From Lucifuga dentata (taxonomy: Eukaryota; Chordata; Actinopteri; Ophidiiformes; Bythitidae), in assembly GCA_014773175.1 (NCBI GenBank), contig VXCM01000407.1, positions 1 through 64,000 of the forward strand: a stretch of 64,000 nucleotides of DNA, read 5' to 3'. Position numbers and translations under genes: made by a program. The notes beneath the pieces were generated by a model. That model had not been told where the DNA came from. It did not search any database and was given only the letters and a program-made list of their open reading frames with translations. Below are positions 11,965 through 25,439 of this stretch, piece by piece. The first letter of the stretch is position 1, and every line of letters begins with the position of its first letter.

Positions 11965-13837
11965 CATCTACAGTTATGATGCTGGATAGAAAGTACTTTG
12001 AAATCTTCTTTATGAATGGTTGGAAGGTTTTCCTAAATACATTCCACCTTCAGTATCTCTTAAAATGCTGAGGCAAGTGTTCTTAATAGCTGGAGAGAAT
12101 GGTCTATTTACCAAACTACCTGTCAGACACAGGGGAACCCAGACCAAAAACCAGACGAGGAAAATCCCTTGCTGCTCCAGTGTTTACTATACTGAGAGAA
12201 TCATTTGTATTATCTTATCAAATGTACATATTATGGCATATAATGCTTTAGTGAGTTGTGCAGTTGTGCGGTAGATGCACTGAAAAATAAGAAGGTAATA
12301 AAATGGTTCCTATATGAACAAATTTGCAGCGTTCCACCAGAGAACACACTTTCACAATATCAATAAAACCAAATTGAATGCGGTGTTTACAGGAAGAAGC
12401 ACGGGGGGCACTAACGACAAGTCACAGAAACACAAGCAAAAATATCAGCAAATGCTAAATATGTTTCTTTACTATAGAACCCAACATATGGAGACAACAT
12501 TATACTGCTGTCTACAGCTTCTGTTGTTCGGCGGCCATCTGCCTCTCAGATGTGATGGTTGTTAAATGAAGCATCACATTCTGACATTAAGATTTTTCTG
12601 GTTTCAGCATCTTCTACTTTTCTTCTGCCCATCACTGCTGTGTGGATCTGTGCACCCTGCTGCTTCTGTCTCCTGTAGTCGATTAGATCTCCCTGACAAA
12701 AATCCATGATGCTCTTGTTGAAAGTGAACGCAAACAGCATCATGATTTCACTGATCCATCAAGTCCTGAAATTCCTTTTTTTCAGTTTGTCATGCTTCTG
12801 CTATGACCACTGCTCAAGCATTAAGAGATTACTGATATAATCTTTGCAAACTATTGCTTCAATATTCTATTGTTCCTAATGTCTTTTATGCAATGCACAT
12901 GAATGCACAAAAACATATCTGTTTTTGGCAATGCTAACAGCTCACTACTTTGTTCCAAACATCATCCTATAATACCATTATTTTTCAATGCGACAAATGC
13001 ACAATTTATTAGATTCTATCATATAAGCTACGGCTGTAAGTTGTGAGTAAATCAGGTAAAGAAAATGGAAATGTTATCAGAAAATAGGAGCTTCTTTCTC
13101 AATGTGGCTTTACTTTTTGTTTTGGATTTATATTAGTTTATTTGCAAAGACAGACAACTCTGTTATTATAAATTTTTTGAAAATTATGTTTTTTATGGTA
13201 CATTCCAGGTGATAAAACTGTACGTTACTTGTGTTTGGTATGAATAAAGACAAACATCTCTTTACAAATTAACAGTTCATATTTTTGTATTATTATATAC
13301 ATGCATTATGTATCTATAACTGTTCCATCTGCAGCCGTTGATGAGTAACAGTGAATCTAAACTATGCTGAAAATTCCAACTTACAGTATAGAATATACAG
13401 TATATTATAGGATAAACATTTCTACATGTTTAGAAGCTGTTTGTTTGTCTTGTGTCATTCGCTGTGTATTATCATTGCATGTCTAGAGAACATATAAGCA
13501 TGCGCTAGCTTTTATTCTTCATTTTGAACAACAGTAGAGAGAAATGTGCTGTCCTTTTATTGTCACAAAAGACCTTATGAATAATTAATTCTGGATCATG
13601 CAGATGAGGGGCTGACTGCTTGATGACTTCTAGCAGAGTGAACAGATTATTCTCTGAGTCACCCACCGTGAATTCAACAGCCTAAGCTCCTTCGCTCATT
13701 CAAGGTCAGTGTGAGCTCCACAGAGCCCGACATCTGAAATTCTTCAGATGTCTGCAAAGTACTGACCCTGACCTCTACATAGTTCTCTTCAAAAGCCTTT
13801 CAAACAGCTCCAGTGACGGTACAATGTGTGATTAACC

Positions 13838-13860
13838 AAAAAAAAAAAAAAAAAAAAAAA
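13838..13860. repeat. Poly-A tract
   Basis: About 23 A residues. Confidence 0.85.
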
Positions 13861-16365
13861 GCATGAAGTGAAACTATAGACCACAAAATAAAATTTCTGT
13901 CACCTTGAAAATTTTAGACTGGAACATCAGCCTGTCTCAAAGAGCTGAAAACAGAGACACCACTGCCACAAATTCTGGTGAAATCAGATCAGACGTTTTA
14001 TGATTTCAAGGTTTTAAAAAAAACTGTGAAGATGTAAACTGTTTTAACTCTACTTGTGCATTAAAAATTCTGTACATTACTTTTAACAACTGGTACTGTA
14101 CTTAATTCAATATGACTAATCCATTATTTAATCCAAGCTCATTTCAACATTTCTGAGTGTAATTCCAGTATTGTCAATCATTGCTGTTGTATTGTGTGGG
14201 TATGTGGCAGCCATTTTGAATGAAAATTGGGCATCTGTTGAGAGAGATTAATAGAAGATCAGAAGGTCACAACTGCTTTCAATTAGTTTCCCTTCATGGA
14301 ACAGTTTGCTCAATCGCACATGAAGTCTTTATGTTGATGGCCCAGCTCCAATGACAATCCATCTTATCTCTCCATCTCACGATCTTTGTCCTCCCTCAAG
14401 CTCATTTGTTTTAGAACACTTATAGTTTCCAGAAAGAATCTCCAAATCTCTTACTATGTACTCAAAAAAGGCTCAAGGTTCAGCTCCAGTGTCTACAGTT
14501 ATGAGTGGCTGTTATCAGATGTAGCGTCTGAGACATCAGTGGGGGCAAAAGGTTACTTATGGATTAGCTGTTCCCAGAGAAGCTACAAATAGTGGACATG
14601 TTTCACAAAAATCACAGTAACCACAAGATATCACACTAAATAAGTGCTGTGATAATTAAAGCTGATTCATGAAGTTTCTTTTACATTAATCAGTGCATCC
14701 TTGTACCATTGTTGTAAGGGGTGTCAGACAAAAGCCAATGAAGACTGATGTGTTAATGAGGTTATTCATATTTAACAGCCACATTTGATACTGCTTTCGG
14801 AAACCTAAAACAAGGCCAGATCCTCCACCTATATGATGGTGTCCGTATTGACCGTGGCATCCTGCCACTATCTTACAAATAATTCTGCTGGTGTTTCCAA
14901 TAAGCCCTGTTTAGATGGGAATACGGCAAGGTCCAATTATTTGAGATCACTGAAACTTCTAGCCATCTGCAAAGTGGAAAGTGAAAAAGTTGGGAATGTG
15001 TTTATACAGAAAAAGAAAGCTGCACTGCAAATTAGTTATTATATTTTAGTGTAAACCAAATCTCAGAGGGGGTCTCCTAATAATACTGCCAAGACAAATT
15101 AAAATTGGTGTAACTTCAGAAATAAAAATGGAACAAGCGAAATTATATTCTCACCTTTCTTACTTTGACTACTCATGATCAAACTGCAGTATAATGTTAT
15201 ATAGTGTAGAGAACTGTAAGATGAGCTGGATAGTAAACCGAAAACCTGCACTATTGCTGTAATTAAAACCATGAATACAACACCACTGACAGTTTTTGTT
15301 AATTTAAGTAAGCTAATATTAAACCCTTATTGTGAATTTTCCCATAAATATACTGTATATTCTCACATTATTAGCACTGTATAATTGCTACAGAAAAATG
15401 TGACCTGATGAAAAATGAAATGAAAAAAAAAAATTAAAAGAAAAATGTGATCTGTTTATTGGTTAATTCGAGGTCTCTTTTTGCGTCATGTCGATTTGTG
15501 AGATTTGGCATGAATTATGGTACAAAGGTGGAATATAAACCATTACTGCACGATTTTTAAGGCACACACAAGTCCTGTGATGTCAACATACTATCAGTGT
15601 TAACTGCAGTTAATGGACTGAAGTAACTACAGCCCAAGAATAATCAGAACAGTCACATTATTAAGCAAAATATTGCTAAGCAGAATAAATCCACTTTGCT
15701 GCTACATAGGGCTGCCAGATCTCAAGAATTGGCAAACTCCTGGAATTGGCATCCTAGAATTCGACAATCTGGTTATTTCTGGTGATGGTTTAATCATTTT
15801 TAAATACACACACACATACACTTTTGTTTATCTCCTCTGACAAGCTTACAGCTCTAAACGGACAAAAATAGGGCTGAATAAAATCATGATTGGCTGATTT
15901 AACAAATCTCTGGACCAGACCTGCTACAAGCCAGGTAAAGTTAAATACCAGGCAAATTAATAAGTAAGACAATCATATGACAGCAATAAGAAAAACACTG
16001 TTGCTTTACACTTTTGGTCTTTTTCAGCTTATACTGCACTGAACAGAGAACTCCTGTTGAGTGTTCTTTGCATGTTTTTTGTAAATTGTTTCCACTCTTG
16101 CAGCACTACAGCTATTTTTAGATGCTGATTATAATTAGAGTTAAATCTGTCTAATCTCTTTCTCTCATGATCACTTGTCCTCACTTCTTGCTTTCTCTCC
16201 GGTGGTTGAATTGCATGTGATGTTATATGGCTGAATCTTTTGATTTGTCTGTGATTATGTGTAATGCTGATGTGGTACATCTTGGTTGTTGTTTATGGTG
16301 ACAGCCTGGTAGCTATTAGTAAGATGTTGATGATTAGGTCTCTCTCTTTGTGACTGATTAACAGT

Positions 16366-16464
16366 TAACAGTACAGATGGAACAGGGTTTTTCCTACATA
16401 ACAGTACAGATGGAACAGGGTTTTTCCTGAAATTTGACGGAGGCAGCCGCCTCCGTCAAATTTC
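16366..16464. repeat. 33-bp tandem duplication next to a 16-bp perfect hairpin
   Basis: The 30-base segment at 16366-16395, ending CAGGGTTTTTCCT, is repeated at 16399-16428 after a 3-base spacer. The second copy leads directly into GAAATTTGACGGAGGC (16429-16444), loop AGCC and its exact complement (16449-16464). CAGGGTTTTTCC followed by such a palindrome looks like the terminus of a DNA transposon, possibly hAT-like, duplicated together with its flank. No opposite end was located. Confidence 0.55.
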
Positions 16465-16830
16465 GTGCCGCCTCCACCTCTCGACAAAACTCTGATGGGT
16501 GTCTTCATGGAAAACACTGTTTTCTAACAAGCGTTGCACTCGGTGGATTTCTGTCATTTGTCACTGCAATTGCGGCATTGCGGCTGATGTGGTGCGTATG
16601 CATGTGTGCTGTATGGTAATCAACACAGTGCACGATGTCGACAACACACCCAACCCATCTTGAAACACAGACCAACGAGTCTAACCACGCGAGTCAGAGG
16701 GTGCAGAGGGAACCCCGTGGTGCAATGAAAGTGAGGGCTGGCGCGCACCTGCACCCGGCCCCATGGGGCGTGGGGCTCTGGGTGCATCTGAAAAGCTGAC
16801 TGATCCAAATACCTTTTCACTGCATTGTCT
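16465..16830. other. GC-rich island in AT-rich intron, probable transposon interior
   Basis: Directly after the palindromic terminus the composition becomes GC- and CpG-rich (CGCGAG, GGCGCGCACC, CATGGGGCGTGGGG) for about 370 bases, unlike either side. No coding frame is recognised. The simplest reading is the interior of an unclassified DNA transposon. Confidence 0.35.
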
Positions 16831-17136
16831 TGCTGTTCTCACAGACATTGATGAACACGAGACTAAGCAGCAAGTTTGAAGTTGTAAATAATTATCATTT
16901 AAATGATTAAATATTACAGAATTCAGAGAGCATTTGGTTTTAACATTGGCCGGGACATAATATACTTGGTCGTACGTGTTCACTTGTTGTCCCTATGTTT
17001 TTCTATCTCATACACACACATACAAAGAGCTTGATTGTTCAAAATATTTACTGTATTCACGTAGACTATGTATTTAAATAGTTTTTGCTGGATGGAACTA
17101 GGTCACTCAATTGATTGGAGATTTGAGATGAAAATG

Positions 17137-17330
17137 TATGTGTTTGGACCAGGCCGGACTTTATGGGTGTGCGCCGCAGCCTGCCATAAGTGCCCTTGGA
17201 NTATGTGTTTGGACCAGGCCGGACTTTATGGGTGTGCGCCGCAGCCTGCCATAAGTGCCCTTGGAATGGAGCATATGCTGCCGCGCCACGCAGACTACTT
17301 TTTACCGGCATAGCTCAATTCAAGAACCGC
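17137..17330 (+). mobile_element. Fragment homologous to the 1.9-kb inverted-repeat element
   Basis: The block containing GACCAGGCCGGACTTTATGG, GCAGCCTGCCATAAGTGCC, GAGCATATGCTGC and CTTTTTACCGGCA matches 35762-35892 in the same order. The span is inflated because an N at 17201 separates two identical 64-base copies (17137-17200 and 17202-17265). Confidence 0.6.
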
Positions 17331-18186
17331 TCATGCAAATAATGTGAACCCTGTGGAAAAAACTTAAAATAACAAAATTCTTTGTTAGCTTAATTCTGGA
17401 CCAGCCTATGTCATTTTCTTTGACGTGGTAAATCACAATCCAAGATGTAAACCAAATAGTGGCCCACATCCAAGTCAACATGGATCTTGAACTGGGAAGT
17501 AGGTATGCAATATGCAATGTAAAAGCCAATTGTAATGGATATTGAGGTTAAAAAAAAAAAGTAAAATGTTTTCACTCTTGCAATTGAATCCTTCTAATCT
17601 CTGAGAAACTGCTTTTCATAGCACTTTCAAAACCAGCTGAGACAAGTACAGCCTGTCCTTGTCCTCACTGGACTACACTGTAAAGCTGTTCCCAGTGACA
17701 TGCTCATGTCCAGCATATCTGCAATGACATCTGTGAGTATAACGTTATGATAATCTATATGTATACTGGCCAAAACTATGACAACTAAGACAGGTTTAAA
17801 ACATAAATTTCCTTTAGCACTGGGTGAGCACGCACTTAGTGCAAAAAGCAAGACTGTCACAAAAATGTCACCTGTCATGCAAAAACAGCTTTTCTAACTC
17901 AGTCTAGTGGTAACGAAGGTATGACATTTGCTGGAACTGTCATTTCATAGTTTTGGTATTTCTATATTCTAAGTCTATTCTCAACATTTTCGTTGAGGAT
18001 CAGAATATACAAAGTCATCACTGCTAAAACACTTCCTGTCCTTTTTCATCAGATTTTATCATTTGAGTTCCTCCATCAGAAAAGCTTTGCAGGTACTTCC
18101 CTGTCATCAAAAGTAAGACAGGCTTCTTAACATTCTGAAATGCAACTGTCACTTTAAATAATGGAGGTGTGGAAAGGAGGGTAGGT

Positions 18187-18210
18187 GGTGTGTGTGTGTG
18201 TGTGTGTGTG
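18187..18210. repeat. (GT)n microsatellite
   Basis: Twelve GT units. Confidence 0.85.
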
Positions 18211-18774
18211 CGTGAGGGAGACAGACACGCAGATGAGGCTCAGTGCCACAAGAATGTGTGTGAGATCGGATCAAAACTCACCATTTAAATAAACTGACTG
18301 ATCAGCCGAGTAGGGTGATCTATTAAATGTACTGATCACTAACACATGCAAGACAAATACAGTTTAAAATATCACCCAAATTTCATACCACTGAAATTTA
18401 CCTCCAGAATGAAACAGATCTTAATTTTTGCATGACTGTGTGTTTTATAAGTAGCTTCCCTGACATTTAACAAGTACCACAGTAATGCCGCTTCCAAGGC
18501 AAATGCTAAAAGATGATGCTAACAGGTGTTTATGAATGAGGGAACAGGGAACATGTTTGCGTGACAATATTTGCCCTTATTGTCATGGTTAAGTCTAGCA
18601 GTAAGCTTTATGAATCTGACCCTTTGTCTCTTCATTCCTCCATCCTGTGACCTGGAAATCAATGAAGGTCCACCTTCATCAAAGGTTCCAATCCCTTAAA
18701 GTGTCTCAGAGGAAATGAAGAGAAGGAGGAGAGAGGAAGCTTCCAGAAAAGCTTGGAACAAGCACACATGTATC

Positions 18775-19358
18775 TTAAAGGACCATACCACCCATTTTGC
18801 ATGTTTGAGCCTAATATATTCAATTTTCATACATGTAATGTTACTGACAGTCATTTCCCAAAGCATACTACTGGAATGGTGAGTTTGTGTGTGTGTGTGT
18901 GTGTGTGTGTTTCCTACCTTTCCAGCCACCATTGGTTTCAGTTCATTCTGGTACGCTATTAAAATCAACTTGTTGATACTTGAAATGTTCCTGGGATAGG
19001 TAATCCATCATCGAGAACAACACATGTATTCAGTTTTTTTTCAAAGTTTAGTAAAACGTGCAGAGTGGGACAATATTCCACCAGGGAATATTGTACCAAA
19101 AGAAGACCTGCATTTATCAAAAAATTGAAACAACCATGACTTCATAAGACTGTGTAACTATTAGCAGGTGAAACATCGATTTTTAAAGTGGGTGTATTGC
19201 TTGAATATTTGATTTTGAAAGATTAAGAAATTTTGCAAAATATCAGGAAAGCTGAAATATGGTTTTATCCTATGGGAAATGATTGTCAGTAACCTTACGT
19301 GTATGAAAATTGAATATATTAGGCTCAAACATGCAAAATAGGTGATATGGTCCTTTAA
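18775..19358. mobile_element. Foldback MITE, copy A, TTAA at both ends
   Basis: The left end TTAAAGGACCATACC (18775) and right end ATATGGTCCTTTAA (to 19358) are inverted. The complementarity runs about 95 bases inward, including GCATGTTTGAGCCTAATATA near 18799 and its complement near 19320. Length is 584 bp with no coding capacity. It contains a GT microsatellite (18885-18911) and an inner hairpin ACAATATTCC-accag-GGAATATTGT (19070-19094). TTAA at each boundary could be a TTAA, TAA or TA target duplication, so the superfamily is open. Confidence 0.75.
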
Positions 19359-21145
19359 GTAGTAGCTGTTTACCTGACAGCAACACACCTTCCACTGAAA
19401 TCTGTTTATTGACTGATCATGGCAGCTGGTCTGATGGGATTGTAAAGACAGCAAGCAGCCATGGAAAAATTGTAAGACAGCAGCTGTTGTCAAGCTGTCA
19501 ATGGGGACAGGACAAATGACAGTGCCATCTATGGGTGTCACATTATTGCAAGACACTTATTAAATGTATGTTAAGCATAATCAGACTAATAAATCAATTT
19601 TCTTTTAGCAGATGGCATTTATTAGTCCTAATTTAATCTATGCTTAAAAGCCTACTCTTTGGCAAACCAATTAAACTATACATTTTAGCATTTATAGCTT
19701 TTTTAATAGCTGCCTCATATTTGCTGTTCCTGCTACTGTATATTACCTTCATTCAGTCAGTAAAGTAAGCTTTATTAGCAGGATTAACCAATCAAAGTGC
19801 ACCAAGCAGAAACACCGTGTTTATTTTTTATGGTCACTTAATTTAATTTTTAGACATTTGGGACATTTTCACCAAATTCAAATAGACAAAAAAGAAAAAT
19901 AAAATAGCTGTAGCTGCAGATAATTTCAAGGTCACATGGCCATTCATTCTTCAAAAGTATATGTAACTCAAATTCTTTCTAACATAGGCTTTTGTAAGAA
20001 ATAAATGACTTTTTGACTTTATTTTGCAACATTTTGCACAACTGCTATAAAGAATAATAGGCACCCCTGCTTACATAAAGTAATATCTTTAATGTGTTTT
20101 TAATGAATCACAGTCCCTATTTTTTATATGTTTGATGGTTGATCAGAAGATGGAATATGTTATTTCACAAGGTCAAAATACAATAATGATTTGCCTGACT
20201 TTCTTCACTTTCTTCATCTCATCCTCCAGTGGTTTATTTTTCATGTACTGATCAATGGCATACTGTATGTAAAAGGGGAATATGAATGTTTGACATCCTA
20301 TTTTCACATTTTTCATGTTTTATAGGAGGAAGAGAATAAAAAATTAGAGGACTGTAGCCGCTACCTGAATAATGTCAAAGAAAAGCACATCAGTCAGTGC
20401 AACTGCAGCCCTGCATCACATTATTTAATCAAAACCAAGCTGAGACAAAAACAATCTGTTACAATCCCGATGAAAGGTGACGGAGATGTGTGAAATGAGT
20501 AATTGATATTGTCTTTACCATTTGCAAACAATTCTTTCTCCTGTTTTATATACTGTACATAACACAACATTTGTTTTTTTGTTTTTTTTATTTTGGTGCA
20601 GACATACATTTGGCAGGTCATATAGTGAAAAAAGGAAAAATACAGTGTGTTGACAGCCTCACAGGAGTAAAGGCCGAGAGTGATTAAGACCTTGCCTGCA
20701 GAAATGGCGTGCCAGTCTCAGATCGCTTTCATTCTCTCTGAGCAGACCATTATAGATCGCCTCCTAAAGGTCAAGTCAACAGAAGCATGAGGACAAACAT
20801 TCAGGACCAAATCATAGCTTCATGCAATTTATTTTGTATTTTGAGCTTTTGAAATAATTGACTCATCTATTGTGTTTCTGTATTGCATAGGATAGAGAAA
20901 TCAGCAGCAAACACATTGCATTGTGAGGGCCCTCTTCTCAGTGGAATATTCAGACACGGCTGTTGCTAATACGACTAATTAATGAAGGTGACATGAGACC
21001 TCAGTGGCTTGAAGCAATGTTATGGCTGAACTGGCAGGGGCAGAGGGAGAGATGCCTGGCTCTTTATTCCACATTAGTCACATTTGTGACAACTGCGATA
21101 GATCAGGAAACCTAATAGTTGCCCTGCACAGATGTGTATGAAATG

Positions 21146-21262
21146 GTTCTTAATCTTAGTCCTCAGGCCTGCTGGTTTTTTATTCTAGCCATCTGATCAT
21201 CAGGGATTAGATTACGCCTGGGATGCCAGGTGACTGCAATTATGAGATAGCAAGTAATTAGT
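21146..21262 (+). mobile_element. Degenerate hAT-type MITE fragment
   Basis: The segment reads CTTAATCTTAGTCCTCAGGC, CCTGCTGGTTTTTTATTCTA, GCCATCTGATCATCAGGGAT and GATGCCAGGTGACTGCAAT. This matches in order the body of a common fish hAT MITE (CCTGGTCCTCGAGGGCC...CCTGCTGGTTTTCTATTCTA...). Terminal CAGGGG repeats are not visible. Confidence 0.5.
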
Positions 21263-24200
21263 GCATCATTCAGGATGATAGAAAAATGGTGTTTTCTGCA
21301 AATGACAATAAATTGTCTGTAGCTATTATGAACATTACAGTTAATACAAATGCTTTTATAAAAAATCAAGATGATTTTTAGAATGCAAACCTTGTTTATC
21401 ACATTGGTCGAATTTCTCACCTGGGATTGCAGGTTAAAGAGACAGGCACTATGTTTTTTTCTGGATCTAATCAAATAATAAAGATACATCAAAACCAATT
21501 GCATGCTGCTAAATCAGCATCATCTCATCTACACCTTACAACATATAATAGCCTTAGTGGTGATTACATGTTTTGAGCTCTATGTGTTACTGTAAAGCAT
21601 TTCCAATAATGAGCTCCTTATCCAAGCATATATTTTTGTCTGCCAAATCCAATGTGTACCTACTGATTTTTTATTGTGGGTAAAGTATGTCTAATTTTTG
21701 TCGTTGAGATTGTTATTAATTTTGAAGAAACTGACAAAAATATTTTAAAAAATCCCTGGTTCACCTCTGGATCTGCACCAGAATTTAATGGGTTCTTCCC
21801 TATCCCATGACCCACCCTTCCATCTAGTTTAGTCAAAATTGGTTCACAACTTTCTTCTAATCCTCATAAACGAAGAAATCAACCAGTAGACATGGGGTGA
21901 TGGCAAAGCAATAAGCAACTGGCTCAGTCACCTACATTTGAAGTTTTACTTTGTAGACAAATCAGTAGTACTAACAGAATCTGACTGTTTACTTTGTTTA
22001 ATTTGACATTAATCTCAAAAACCAAATAAACCATTGTAGGAACAGAAAATCCTGCCTGTAGCATTCTAAAGTATATGGATGGATGCTGTTCTTTTAAAAC
22101 CAAGCAGGGAAATCATAACTCACGTCAAGCTACACTCAAGTGAAGCTCACTCCTTATCAGATAAAATGGATCCACACAGCTCTATTATATTCCTGTCAGG
22201 ATGTACAAATTAGATGTAGCTCCATTACTATGTGTCTTTAGGCTCAGGTATAGTGGAGTGTGGAGTAGCTCCATTAACACCATCAAACCAGACAGTCATG
22301 CATTAAAGACAAAACCGCTTTCTCCAGCAGTGATAGATTCATCCTTCACATTTCTGCCAAGAGCTCTGAAGTCAATAAGAGCTCTGTACGTCACCAAATA
22401 TCATCCTTAAAAGATGAAAGCAAGCACAAACATATTTTTTCAACAGCTGTAAAAGAAGCCATCTGAAAGATTAGATTTGCTGGTGTTATTTCTCACAAGC
22501 ACACAATGTCTGTTTGACAAACGTTTTGCAGGACGACTGTGCAGACAATAATTCCCTTTCAGTAAAGCTAAACAATGTCTTGACTGTAACATACGTCACT
22601 GTATTGTATATTTGCCATCTGGAAGTGTAGATATATTTAATATGCTTTAGTAGACATTATTTTTCTTCTTGTTTTCAGGATCCTTAAGCATGTCTTTGAG
22701 CATGTCACTTTAAACACGGTCTTCATTTTAGTGGACTGCCATTATTCTAATATTGAGACAAATGAACAGTGACAGTGAGACAGTTACCATTGCTGTGCCA
22801 AATGGCCATAACAAAATGGCAACTATTCATAATCAAGACATCAGAAAAACTACAGCTGCGTGACAGTAAAACATTGATCATTTCCTACAACGCTGTGTTA
22901 ATGTGATCAAAGATATTGATAAGATACATGATGCTCAGGAGCCTCAGAGGTCTTCAGTGCCCGGAATATGTCCACAATGACAGCAGCGATTTGTCTTTGG
23001 ATTCACACTGTAGAAAGGAAATCTGCGATGCGAAAACCTCAGAAATGATGTGTACACTGTCCCTGGAGGTGTGGGAGGATTAATCAGTATGTGTGCACCC
23101 CCATTAAAATGGCCGGGACTACTTCAGAATGGAAATTAGCCATAATTGATATGATTTGTAGGTTCACTCCTCGAAAGCAGACATCATAACAGTAATCAGA
23201 GAGGAGAAAGAAGCTCCATTAGAGTGTCTTCATACTTTCATAAACCGTGATAGGCTTCAGTACCTCAGCAGAATCACAAACAGAAATGACTTAGAGGAGA
23301 ACATTATTTCCAAATGTGGGATTTGAAAATGAATACTGTTAGACATGGCTACAGTTGCTATCAAATAGCAGGGATGAATGGCTATCAGTTAAATAAAACA
23401 TCAGCCAGCACAGTTTGTCTTATATTGGAACAAATAACAGAGAAAGAAGTGGAAAAGGAGGTTAGAACTCATTTAGCCTCACTAATTACAGCTAATTTAA
23501 GTCTAGCTCTGAAAAGCTTGTGAGTGAAGAGTTTTGTCTCCAGTTGTTGGATTTCGTCACTTCTGCATGCAATTTGAATTCTGTGGGATGTAATCGTAAT
23601 GGTGTTGCTACACTAATGGATATGAAGCTATTTGTATATATGTACAGGCCCACTTGGAAGTCCTCGGGGGGAAGAAAATAAACAAAAGCTATTAGGACCC
23701 AGACCAAGGTCATAAAATAGGTTGTTGTAATGTCAGGGCTATAGGAAGCCTTCCTTTAACTGTTTTTATGTGCAGAATGCTTTAGTTTTTAAGTCCATTG
23801 GTCACAGAAAAAAAAAAAGACAGAATCATTACCAAACAGCTCATGATTAGTATTAGTAATTTCAGATCAATAGCAGCCATGGAATTCAGAAAAGCAAGAC
23901 AAGCTACTACAGCTGATGTGATAACACATGAAGCATGCCATGTGTTAAATTGCCTCACATTCAGATTAAAGTGAATCCCCTTTCAATTCTTAATTGCTTT
24001 GTAATGATGAGGACTGAAAAGGCTCATAACCCCTGTAAGCACCTGCTGCAATAACAGAACTATTACCATTACCACATCAGAACCCTAATGGCTGCCACTC
24101 TACATTATTATGAGATTGCCCCCCCACCCCCACCCCCCATGCACCAATGAATGCAGCTAATGTGGTCACTACTTCCTCATACAAAGTACTGTCAATATGG

Positions 24201-25249
24201 CAATAAGGGGTTTAGTGGGCAGAAATAAATTATGATCTACACATCATATCAACTACATGCATTGTCTATATTGGAAATTATCCTCTGTAATTGTGAGTGA
24301 ATTCTTGTGTTTGTCTTCACATCTTGTTAGAGACTCATCGCTGTGTTTCCCAGATGGTTGGCCCTGGCACATCAGATGGCATCCCATCGCTGAAGAGCAA
24401 TTTAACCATTAACTAACTCCACACAGGCACAATTACAGGTGAATCTAATCCTGGAGGAGACAATATGCAACTTGTGTTTGTTTACAAGGCTCGGGCAAGA
24501 AGTGATAGTTGGTCTGGAAAGATTCAATTTAAAGCTCCGGCCAAGGCTACCCTGGCTTACTACTCCGATTGACATAGTTTGTGTTGCATTTACTTTAAAA
24601 AATTGAGTATTATTGTTGTTGAAAAATTCTAGAAACGGATAAATAGCTGCAACACGCATTTCTATTTCACCACCCCCAAGCTTGGCAATAAGAACACATA
24701 ACTGATGCTTTAACCCAAAGTGATCTGACTTGTGAAACCTAGTTGGTCCATTGCACTGATCTGCCTTGCCAATTTTAGTTTTGCTGCACCAAATGTCACA
24801 TTATGGCAGCAACAAAAGAGGCATATTGATATTACAATTTTCCTCACATCTGGATGTATTAACTCTGGGCACTGACCATCTGATTGCCTGCTGTGTGCAT
24901 CATCATGGCAAAACATTCTCAAAGGATAGCAGGTGTCCAGTAACAGTAATTCTTGTGCGACATCATTGTGTAAATAAGAGTCAATATATTCAATATCACA
25001 GCATATAAAGCTCAGTATTTACTAACAACAAATGATTAAAATATGTTTGACAGTAATTTTGGAACCAACACACTATATTTCATCTGCTAGTAGAGGAAAG
25101 ACATGCTTTCCATCAGCATGTATCAGTACACAAAACCTTTATAAATATTGACATATTAACATGCACAATACATGTACACACACACACACACTGATATTTG
25201 TATTAGTGTGTATGTGCTTTGAGGGAGAGTCCATTTTGGCAGGTCCAGT

Positions 25250-25251
<2 letters not shown>

Positions 25252-25292
<41 letters not shown>
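25252..25292. repeat. (CT)n microsatellite
   Basis: About 20 CT units; a CA run follows at 25404. Confidence 0.9.
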
Positions 25293-25296
<4 letters not shown>

Positions 25297-25403
25297 GCAA
25301 TGCTTTTGTATCACCTTAAATCACAATCTTGGCAGGTTGTTGGGCATGAAAACAGCATCTCCTCCACCTCCAGCATACCTCTCTCTACACTCTCCACACG
25401 TGT

Positions 25404-25434
<31 letters not shown>
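25404..25434. repeat. (CA)n microsatellite
   Basis: About 15 CA units. Confidence 0.9.

Positions 25435-25439
<5 letters not shown>

Larger units (their letters stand above)
7991..16365. other. Intron segment without recognised gene
   Basis: AT-rich, with a poly-C broken by N at 9963, an isolated N at 8249 and several simple repeats. The stretches at about 11165-11400 and 13560-13760 are of balanced composition and free of simple repeats, and might be conserved elements, but nothing in the sequence alone proves it. Confidence 0.5.

Noticed and set aside
17137..17265. True tandem duplication of 64 bases
   Set aside because: The copies are identical and separated by a single N, as at many other sites in the window, so an assembly overlap is the better explanation.
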